Source: OMOG01 sp041485845
GTDB lineage: Bacteria; Acidobacteriota; Terriglobia; Bryobacterales; Bryobacteraceae
Length of the DNA stretch: 10,909 nt
Assembly: GCA_041485845.1 (NCBI GenBank)
Contig: JBGPKH010000276.1
Span: forward strand, 1-10,909
Direction of reading: 5' to 3'
Shown here: piece after piece, positions 1-5,100 of the stretch
Layout of the letters: each line of letters opens with the position of its first letter
Numbering within the stretch: position 1 is the stretch's first letter
Notes under the pieces: generated by a model
Seen by the model: the letters and a program-made list of their open reading frames with translations, nothing else
What the model was told of the DNA's origin: nothing
Database searches by the model: none
Made by a program: the position numbers and the translations under genes

Positions 1-178
1 ACATGATGTCCAGGCGGGGCAACGCGCGTGCGATGGCCATGCCACGTTCGCCGGCAAGCCGCCCGGCGAACGGATCGCGCACCAGCCCGTCGGGGCGCGC
101 GGTCTCGATCGCCCGGCAGGCCGCCACCATCAGGGCCGTGTCGCTGACATGCAGAATATCGGCGTCGTGCGGGGGCAT
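1..178 (-). CDS. Class I SAM-dependent methyltransferase, LCM/PPM1 family, N-terminal part only
   Basis: Only the first 59 residues are in the window; the gene runs off the left edge. The reading frame starts at an ATG (178-176) and stays open to the border. It reads VSDTALMVAACRAIETARP and then LVRDPFAGRLAGERGMAIA. This matches the N-terminus of the leucine carboxyl methyltransferase-like family (PF04072 type): a 'sDTA...aa.RA.E' segment followed by 'l.DPfA..la...G', just ahead of the SAM-binding Rossmann core. These enzymes transfer a methyl group from SAM, often to small molecules; the substrate here is unknown. The start lies 2 nt after the TAA of the upstream ATPase gene on the same strand and has no clear Shine-Dalgarno, so translational coupling in a two-gene operon is likely. 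The family call is from recognition of this short segment; the SAM-binding glycine motif is outside the window. Confidence 0.72.
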   Translation of the reverse strand, partial: MPPHDADILHVSDTALMVAACRAIETARPDGLVRDPFAGRLAGERGMAIARALPRLDIM

Positions 179-180
179 GT

Positions 181-780
181 TTATTGGATCGTGCTCGCGC
201 CTTCGATGCCCATGTCGGTCTGGACCACGTTCCGGTTGATGTGGCGGTCCAGATTGATCACGTAGGTCTCGGGCGCTTCGATCAGCACCGGTGAATGGGT
301 CGCGCAGATGATGCGGAAACCCTTCCGATCGACGAGCTCTTTCAGCATCTTCAGAATGCGGTGCTGGTTGGACACGGAAAGCGCCATCTCCGGCTCATCG
401 AGCAGCAGGATGGTGCCGTCCGGCAGTTTGGGGAAGCTCTCGCGGAACAGCGAGAGCATTACCTGGCCGTGGCTGGCCATGCGCAGAAACTCCAGCATCT
501 CCGGCTGGTCCTGGAACAACTGGAGCTGGTTGCGCGGATTGTGCTGCTCCGCGTCGAACAGAAACGCCTGCCCGGTTTTGACCTCGCCGGGCTCCAGCCG
601 GTAGATGTAGCCCTCCGGCCGCTCGCCCCGCAACGCGTAGTATACGGAATGGAGCAATGTGGATTTTCCCGATCCGTTCTCCCCCGCCAGCATGACCAGG
701 GGATGGGAAAGGTCCACGATCATCGGCATGTGGAAGTTCAGGTTGGTGAAGACCGGATGGGCCAGAATCTTCAGGAACAT
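181..780 (-). CDS. AAA/ABC-type ATPase (SMC-like P-loop NTPase), 199 aa
   Basis: A compact single-domain ATPase. Visible motifs are a Walker A (GENGSGKST, Lys39) and an ABC-signature-like ASHGQVMLSLF at about 102-112. These are followed by Walker B TILLLDEPEMAL (Asp128, Glu129 as probable catalytic base) and a switch histidine in ICATHSPV (His162). The order and spacing fit the ABC/SMC/RecF-like family that includes predicted ATP-binding proteins of the AAA_21/AAA_15 type. There are no membrane segments and no long coiled coil, so it is probably a soluble regulator or a component of a larger assembly, not a transporter with its own permease. The ATG at 780 is preceded by no Shine-Dalgarno, but a -10-like TATCCT lies 8 nt upstream, so the message may be almost leaderless. 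The LCM-type methyltransferase gene follows 2 nt downstream and is probably co-transcribed. The specific biological role is not known. Confidence 0.85.
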   Translation of the reverse strand: MFLKILAHPVFTNLNFHMPMIVDLSHPLVMLAGENGSGKSTLLHSVYYALRGERPEGYIYRLEPGEVKTGQAFLFDAEQHNPRNQLQLFQDQPEMLEFLRMASHGQVMLSLFRESFPKLPDGTILLLDEPEMALSVSNQHRILKMLKELVDRKGFRIICATHSPVLIEAPETYVINLDRHINRNVVQTDMGIEGASTIQ

Positions 781-788
781 AGGAGTTC

Positions 789-794
789 AGGATA
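789..794 (-). promoter_or_regulatory. Putative extended -10 box of the ATPase gene
   Basis: On the minus strand the sequence reads TGC-TATCCT, an extended -10 element matching TATAAT at 4 of 6 bases. Its last base is 8 nt before the ATG at 780, so transcription would begin at or within two nucleotides of the start codon. No TTGACA-like -35 is visible at 17-18 nt spacing. The call depends on position and weak sequence match only. Confidence 0.35.
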
Positions 795-858
795 GCAGCA
801 GCGGGAGCAACTGGGAGCAGCGGGCGCCCCAGAGCGAGGTGCCGCCGGCGCATGGTGT

Positions 859-864
859 TACAAT
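859..864 (+). promoter_or_regulatory. Extended -10 box placed for a leaderless start at 871
   Basis: The sequence reads TGT-TACAAT, an extended -10 element with 5 of 6 matches to TATAAT. Counting the last T as -7 puts +1 exactly on the A of the ATG at 871. There is no Shine-Dalgarno in the 7-nt gap, which suggests a leaderless mRNA. No good -35 is seen (GAGGTG at 17-nt spacing), as expected for an extended -10 promoter. Confidence 0.5.
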
Positions 865-870
865 TTCGGC

Positions 871-1071
871 ATGCCCAAGTGCCCGTACTGCAAGCAGGTT
901 GTCACCCTGAAAAAGACCCGGAGGGAGTCCGCCGACATCTCCGTCCCCGAAGGGGTTCAACGGGAGATCTCCGGGTGGATCAAGAAGGAGATTATGTACT
1001 CCTGCCCGCATTGCGATTCGATTCTTGGGTTCGGGTTCTTCTTCGGCGGGTTATTGATCGGCCGCCCGTAA
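871..1071 (+). CDS. Small zinc-ribbon protein, 66 aa
   Basis: A short protein with two zinc-knuckle pairs, CPYC (Cys4, Cys7) and CPHC (Cys45, Cys48), the normal arrangement of a treble-clef or zinc-ribbon fold binding one Zn. The segment between them is charged and contains the conserved-looking GWIKKEIMYS. The C-terminus, from about residue 51, is strongly hydrophobic and aromatic (ILGFGFFFGGLLIGRP). It is too short to be a certain membrane helix, but it could be buried or dock on a partner. The ATG at 871 is the only sensible start, because the promoter-like TACAAT sits directly in front of it. It diverges from the ATPase gene with 90 bp between the two start codons. The style is familiar from Acidobacteria, where such proteins are uncharacterised; I assign no function. 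Confidence 0.7.
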   Translation: MPKCPYCKQVVTLKKTRRESADISVPEGVQREISGWIKKEIMYSCPHCDSILGFGFFFGGLLIGRP

Positions 1072-1315
1072 AGTGCGATCCTCTGCCTGCCGGCCTAATT
1101 GCCTCGAAGTCGCGCTCAGGCGGTCGAGCCAAGACCCACCATTTCGAGCAGCGCCGTGTGGCTGCGGCGTAAGGAAGGCGGGTCCACAGGCGCGAATCCG
1201 GCGTCGCGGGCACCCTGCAACCCGGCGGCAAGACATGTCCGCAAGAGTGCCGACGCGGCACGCTGAGAGGTGCGCCACGGTTGCGTGCGAACAGACTGTT
1301 GACGGCCGACGTGGC

Positions 1316-1333
1316 GCAAACACTCGTGTTTGC
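1316..1333. repeat. Hairpin 1 with central CACTCGTG
   Basis: Perfect inverted repeat, GCAAACAC then TC then GTGTTTGC. As RNA or cruciform the stem would open a few base pairs at the centre. It shares the central ACACTCGTGT with the neighbouring hairpin, but the outer stem sequence is different. Confidence 0.75.
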
Positions 1334-1334
1334 C

Positions 1335-1356
1335 GCATCGACACTCGTGTCGATGC
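1335..1356. repeat. Hairpin 2 with the same centre and a different stem
   Basis: Perfect inverted repeat with arms GCATCGACAC and GTGTCGATGC around TC. It starts 2 nt after hairpin 1. The central ten bases are identical to those of hairpin 1, while the outer arms differ and are still fully complementary. Confidence 0.8.
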
Positions 1357-1378
1357 CCGGCCGATGAGAAATCCGGGC
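1355..1378. repeat. Hairpin 3, GCCCGG/CCGGGC
   Basis: A 6-bp perfect stem (1355-1360 with 1373-1378) closes a 12-nt loop. It shares two bases with the 3' arm of hairpin 2, so the two structures compete. No U-tract follows, so it is not a standard intrinsic terminator. Confidence 0.5.
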
Positions 1379-1518
1379 TAGCGTTGGGCTACTAGTCCAG
1401 GGTTTAGTTCACCGCTCGGTTTCATCAATTTCGCGGCTATCGCGGGCAAAAGTGCGTCTCAACGTCAGCCGCGAAGGCCGGCAGCCCCCCATCGGCCCCC
1501 CAGAACGATTGAGCACCC

Positions 1519-1522
1519 GGAG
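1519..1522 (+). promoter_or_regulatory. Ribosome binding site of addB
   Basis: GGAG ends 6 nt before the ATG at 1529. This supports that start codon. Confidence 0.6.
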
Positions 1523-1528
1523 CGTACC

Positions 1529-4510
1529 ATGGATGGAGTGACATCGTATCGCGAGCTGCGCGACCGTGCCGCCGAGTTCGTCGCCGAGTGGGCGCCGCGC
1601 GCGCCGGTTCTGATCCTCGCGCCCGTGCGTGAGGCCGCCGACGAGGTGGCGGTGGAAGCTTGCCGCAGCGCTCTCGTGGGAGTGCGGCGCGCGGCTCTGC
1701 GCGAATTGGTCGCGGAGCTGGCCGCCGCGGAATTGAATCGGCGGGAACTGGCGCCGGTGGGGCGCCTGGTGCGCGAGGCGCTGGCCGCGCGCGTGACGGC
1801 CGAGGCCGTGCGGTGGGGCGATCTGTTCTACCTGGGGCCAGTATCGGGATTCCCGGGATTCCCCCGAGCCCTCACCGATACTTTCGAAGAACTGCGGCTC
1901 AACGGCGTGTCGCCCGACCGGCTGCGGCCATGCGGGGATTCGGGCGCGGACCTGGCGCTGCTGCTCGCCAATTACGAGCGGGAACTTTCGGCCCGGCAGT
2001 TTGCCGATTACGCCACCAGGGTGGAGTTGGCGTCGGCGGCGGTGAATCGATCGGTTCACGACACGGCCGTGGTGCTCCTGGATGTGGCGCCGCGCACGCG
2101 CCGCGAGCGGGACCTGGTGGATGCCGTGATGCGCTCGGCGCGCGCACGCCTCGAACTGCGGTTGAGCGCCGGCGACAGCGAGCCGGCCACGTCACTGGCA
2201 TCGCTTCAGCGGTACCTCTTCTCGCAGGATGGGGTTCCCCTGCGGGAGCCGGACCGCTCGGTCGAAATCTTCTCCACCTCCGGCGAGGCGCTGGAGTGCG
2301 TGGAGATCGCGCGGCGCATCGGCGCGGTGGCCGAGAGCGGCGTGCCGTTCGACCAGATGGCGATCCTGCTGCGCCCGTCCGAACGCTATCAGCCCCTGGT
2401 GGTCGAGGGTCTCCGGCGGGCGGGGATTCCGGCGCACTGCGCGCGCGGTTTGCGGCGGCCGGATGTGGCGGGGCGGAGCTTTCTCTCGCTGCTGTATTGC
2501 GCGGAGGAGGGGCTGTCGGCTTCGCGCTTTGCCGAGTACCTGTCGCTGGGGCAGATGGCGGAAGACGAAGAGCCGCACACGCCGGCGCTGTGGGAGCGGC
2601 TGTTGGTGGATGCCGCGGTGATTGGCGGGCCTGCCCGCTGGCAGGCGCGGCTTGCCGGACTGCGCGAGGAGCTTCATCGGCGGTATCGCCAGGAACAGGA
2701 CGAAGAGGAGCGATCCGGGATCGAGCGGAAGATTGCGTCGGTAGAAAACCTGGCGGAGTTCGCGTTGCCGATAATCGCGAAGCTGGCGGCGCTGCCGGCG
2801 CGCGCGGTGTGGGGCGATTGGATTCGGGCGCTGGTGGAACTGGCGGAGTTCACCCTGCGCGAGCCGGAGCGCGTGGTGGAGTTGCTCGAAGAACTCGAAC
2901 CCATGTCGGCCATCGGCCCCGTGGCGCTGGCGGAGGTGCTGCTGGTCCTCGGTCCGCGGCTGAATACGCTGCGGGCGGAGCCGAAGGAATCGCGGTACGG
3001 CAAGGTGTGGGTTGGCGGCATCGAAGAGTCGCGCGGGCTGGCATTCCGCCACGTGTTCGTGCCGGGCGTGAACGAAGGCCTGTTTCCGCGGCCTCCCGCG
3101 GAAGATCCGCTCCTGCTGAAAGCGCAGCGAGAGGCGCTGGGGATCGAGCTGCGGGCCGAGGACACGGAGCTGTTGCGCATTGCAGTGGCGTGCGCCTCGG
3201 AGCGGCTGGCATTGTCCTTTTCGCGCCTGGATCTGTTGACGGGCCGGGCACGCGTGCCCTCGTTCTACGCGTTCGCGGTCGATCGCGCGGCCGGCGGGCG
3301 CGATATGGACGTGCGCGAGTTCGAGGAACGGGCGCGGTCGGCGACGCGCACGCGCATCGGGTGGCCGGCGCCGCCCGATGCGGCGGACGCCATCGACGAC
3401 GCGGAGTTCGATCTCGCCACCCTGGCGCCGCTCGCCAAAGGCTCGGGCCAGTATTTGAAGAGCCTTCCCGGGCGCTCGGTGGACTCGCTGCGCGCGCGCT
3501 GGATTCGCTGGCACAAGCCGTGGAAGGCGGCCGACGGCCTCTTCATCGAGGAGATCGGCAGCGATGCGCTGGCGCCGTATCTGCTCTCCGCGCGGCCGTG
3601 GTCGCCCTCAGTGCTGCAACAGTACGCGCGGTGTCCGTACCGGTTCGCGCTGCGTGGGATTCACGGTTTGCGTCCGGCGGAGCGGCCAGGCGGTATCCAG
3701 CGGCTGGACCCGGCGACGCGCGGGGAGATTTATCACGCGGTTCAGTTTGAACTGCTGCGGGATCTGGCGGGCCGTGACGCGCTGCCCGTGACAGCGGAGA
3801 ATCTCGCGGCCGCGCTCGAACGTCTGGACGCCGTGTTGCAGCAGGTGGCGCACCGCGCCGAGCAGGACCTCGCGCCCGCGATCCCGCAGATCTGGCGTTC
3901 CGAGGTGCAGGCCCTGCGCGCCGACCTGCGCGGCTGGCTGCAGCAGAAGGCCGCGATCGAGCCGGACTGGAAGCCGGAATTCTACGAGCTGAGCTTCGGG
4001 CTGAAAGACCCAGTAGGGCGCGATCCGCGCAGCCGCAAGGAGCCGGTGGAGGTGTGCGGCGGCTTCCTGTTGCAGGGGTCGATCGACGTGGTCGAGCGTC
4101 ACCCCAGTGGCGTGCTGCGGGTCGTGGATCACAAGACCGGCAAGATCCCGGAGCCGCGGCCGGAGATGGTGGGCTTGGGGGAGGTATTGCAGCCGGCGTT
4201 GTACGCGATGGCGGCGGAGAAGATCCTGGGCGAGCCGGTGGCTTTAGGGCGGCTCTACTATTCCACAATCGCGCAGAACTATACAGCAGTGGACGTGCCG
4301 TTGCACCAGTGGACCCGGCGGCGCGCCGAGCAGGTGCTGTACGCCATCGATAGCGCAATGCGCGGAGGATTCCTGCCTGCGGCGCCGCGTAAAGACGGAT
4401 GTAAGGGCTGCGAGTATCTGCCCGTGTGCGGACCTTATGAAGAGGAACGGGTGCGCGAGAAGTCGCAGGCGGAGTTGAAGGAGCTGCGGGAGATGCGGAC
4501 ATGGCGCTGA
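1529..4510 (+). CDS. addB: AddB-like subunit: inactivated helicase with Fe-S-type PD-(D/E)XK nuclease, 993 aa
   Basis: Second subunit of an AddAB-type double-strand-break resection enzyme, acting with AddA on DNA ends. The N-terminus (VLILAPVREAADEV) aligns with the place of Walker A but has no GKT/S, so this helicase fold should not hydrolyse ATP, as in several AddB proteins. A helicase-like conserved block remains at about 493-522 (WVGGIEESRGLAF...GVNEGLFP). The C-terminal nuclease has Asp853 (GSIDVV), Asp867-His868-Lys869 (VVDHKTGK) and Gln888-x3-Tyr892, the RecB-family catalytic pattern. Four cysteines in the AddB iron-sulfur pattern frame it: Cys702 (ARCPYRF), then Cys958, Cys961 and Cys967 (C-x2-C-x5-C near the end). 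The start at 1529 has GGAG 6 nt upstream. Its stop overlaps an ATG at 4501 that looks like an old copy of the addA start. RexB or another PD-(D/E)XK helicase-like protein is the alternative name; pairing with addA favours AddB. Confidence 0.88.
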   Translation: MDGVTSYRELRDRAAEFVAEWAPRAPVLILAPVREAADEVAVEACRSALVGVRRAALRELVAELAAAELNRRELAPVGRLVREALAARVTAEAVRWGDLFYLGPVSGFPGFPRALTDTFEELRLNGVSPDRLRPCGDSGADLALLLANYERELSARQFADYATRVELASAAVNRSVHDTAVVLLDVAPRTRRERDLVDAVMRSARARLELRLSAGDSEPATSLASLQRYLFSQDGVPLREPDRSVEIFSTSGEALECVEIARRIGAVAESGVPFDQMAILLRPSERYQPLVVEGLRRAGIPAHCARGLRRPDVAGRSFLSLLYCAEEGLSASRFAEYLSLGQMAEDEEPHTPALWERLLVDAAVIGGPARWQARLAGLREELHRRYRQEQDEEERSGIERKIASVENLAEFALPIIAKLAALPARAVWGDWIRALVELAEFTLREPERVVELLEELEPMSAIGPVALAEVLLVLGPRLNTLRAEPKESRYGKVWVGGIEESRGLAFRHVFVPGVNEGLFPRPPAEDPLLLKAQREALGIELRAEDTELLRIAVACASERLALSFSRLDLLTGRARVPSFYAFAVDRAAGGRDMDVREFEERARSATRTRIGWPAPPDAADAIDDAEFDLATLAPLAKGSGQYLKSLPGRSVDSLRARWIRWHKPWKAADGLFIEEIGSDALAPYLLSARPWSPSVLQQYARCPYRFALRGIHGLRPAERPGGIQRLDPATRGEIYHAVQFELLRDLAGRDALPVTAENLAAALERLDAVLQQVAHRAEQDLAPAIPQIWRSEVQALRADLRGWLQQKAAIEPDWKPEFYELSFGLKDPVGRDPRSRKEPVEVCGGFLLQGSIDVVERHPSGVLRVVDHKTGKIPEPRPEMVGLGEVLQPALYAMAAEKILGEPVALGRLYYSTIAQNYTAVDVPLHQWTRRRAEQVLYAIDSAMRGGFLPAAPRKDGCKGCEYLPVCGPYEEERVREKSQAELKELREMRTWR
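4488..4492 (+). promoter_or_regulatory. Shine-Dalgarno inside the end of addB, serving the ATG at 4501
   Basis: GGGAG lies 8 nt before the ATG at 4501. The same layout (AAGGAG, 8 nt, ATG) precedes the real addA start at 5064. It presumably served addA before the repeat block appeared. Confidence 0.5.
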
Positions 4511-4537
4511 GCACGGCAACATTTCGCTCGAGGCTCG
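4489..4537 (+). repeat. Left copy of the duplicated addB-stop/addA-start junction
   Basis: These 49 bp align without gaps to 5052-5100 with 40 identities; the first 18 bases are identical. The segment includes the Shine-Dalgarno, an ATG and the first codons. These would encode MALSTATFRSRL, against MAVSTATFGSGL at the true addA start (9 of 12 residues equal). In both copies the ATG is followed at the same distance by a TGA in the other frame. Confidence 0.88.
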
Positions 4538-5073
4538 CTCACTGTCCGAAAGCGGGATTGGCTTCGTTCCGTCAAATCGACGCAGGCCCTCCGCCCGCCC
4601 CATGCCCTTCGCGCTTACTGTCCGAAAGCGGGATTGGCTTCGTTCCGTCAAATCGCCGCAACTCATTCGCCCCACGCCCCATGCCCTCCCGCGCTCACTG
4701 TCCGAAAGCGGGATTGGCTTCGTTCCGTCAAACCGCCGCAAGCCCTCCGCCCGCCCCATGCCCTTCGCGCTTACTGTCCGAAAACGGGATTGGCTTCGTT
4801 CCGTCAAATCGCCGCAACTCATTCGCCCCACGCCCCATGCCCTCCCGCGCTCACTGTCCGAAAATGGGATTGGCTTCGTTCCGTCAAATCGCCGCACGCC
4901 CTCCGCACGCCCGATGCCCTCCGAGCTTCCTGTCCGAGAATGGGATTGGGTTCGTTTCGTCAAATCGCCCCATGCCCTCCCGCGCTCGCTGTCCGAAAGC
5001 GGGATTGGCTTCGTTCCGTCAAATCGCCGCAAGCCCTCCGCAAGCGGAGAAGGAGATGCGGACATGGCGGTGA
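4501..5073 (+). CDS. Array-derived 190-codon open frame between addB and addA (doubtful gene)
   Basis: The frame begins at the ATG copy that overlaps the addB stop (ATGGCGCTGA) and ends in the TGA that overlaps the addA start (ATGGCGGTGA). It therefore sits like a coupled middle gene. It has a good Shine-Dalgarno (GGGAG, 8 nt). The product starts with addA-like MALSTATF, continues through translated repeats (HCPKAGLASFRQIAA and related peptides) and ends with EMRTWR, the same last six residues as AddB. It is Pro/Arg/Ser-rich with scattered cysteines and no recognisable domain. All three plus frames are open across the repeats, so openness alone is weak evidence for selection. Translation is possible because of the coupling signals; a function is not claimed. 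Confidence 0.2.
   Translation: MALSTATFRSRLAHCPKAGLASFRQIDAGPPPAPCPSRLLSESGIGFVPSNRRNSFAPRPMPSRAHCPKAGLASFRQTAASPPPAPCPSRLLSENGIGFVPSNRRNSFAPRPMPSRAHCPKMGLASFRQIAARPPHARCPPSFLSENGIGFVSSNRPMPSRARCPKAGLASFRQIAASPPQAEKEMRTWR
4543..5031 (+). repeat. Seven-unit imperfect tandem repeat array
   Basis: Units start at 4543, 4619, 4699, 4775, 4855, 4931 and 4990. Each begins TGTCCGAAAGCGGGATTGGC (or a near variant) and has a ~42-nt conserved core. The core is followed by a 34-nt (type A) or 38-nt (type B) linker rich in CCC and ATGCCC. The order is A-B-A-B-A', then a truncated 59-bp unit, then a final core. Units 1+2 and 3+4 form a 156-bp higher-order repeat differing at only 4 positions. Units 5 and 6 are the most diverged. 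Linkers A and B are themselves related (both contain CGCCCCATGCCCT), so the whole array derives from one ~76-80-bp unit. The linkers are homologous and not unique, and the period is not constant, so this is not a CRISPR. Confidence 0.92.
5050..5055 (+). promoter_or_regulatory. Ribosome binding site fixing the addA start
   Basis: AAGGAG is 8 nt before the ATG at 5064. It supports 5064 over in-frame starts inside the repeats (from 4602), which would add up to 154 repeat-encoded residues. Confidence 0.7.
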
Positions 5074-5100
5074 GTACTGCAACGTTCGGCTCCGGCCTCG
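5052..5100 (+). repeat. Right copy of the duplicated addB-stop/addA-start junction
   Basis: This copy contains the functional addA start. It matches 4489-4537 at 40 of 49 positions with no gaps, at an offset of 563 bp. After about 5100 the addA sequence continues and the similarity ends. Confidence 0.88.

Larger units (their letters stand above)
1072..1528. other. Non-coding interval before addB, hairpin-rich
   Basis: No convincing gene lies here. Several short open frames exist on both strands (GC-rich sequence leaves frames open by chance), but none has a credible start or a recognised domain. From about 1195 the sequence becomes rich in short inverted repeats: GTGCCG-ACG-CGGCAC near 1248, a self-complementary GACATGTC near 1234, and then a cluster of strong hairpins at 1316-1378 listed separately. 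This looks like dispersed intergenic repeat sequence. The addB promoter should lie somewhere between 1380 and 1518, but I cannot point to a clear -35/-10 pair. Confidence 0.55.

Noticed and set aside
1051..1344. Minus-strand 97-codon frame in the addB upstream region
   Set aside because: Arg/Pro/Ser-rich, no domain, overlaps the hairpins and the end of the zinc-ribbon gene.
2192..3514. 440-codon minus-strand frame inside addB
   Set aside because: Antisense shadow of addB with low-complexity Arg/Gln/Pro-rich product.
1660..3750. 696-codon plus-strand frame inside addB
   Set aside because: Out-of-frame Gly/Ala/Arg-rich shadow. The addB frame carries the real nuclease and cysteine motifs.
4543..5031. 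CRISPR array
   Set aside because: The stretches between cores are homologous to each other, of unequal and alternating length, and the period is 59-80 bp. No cas genes are present.
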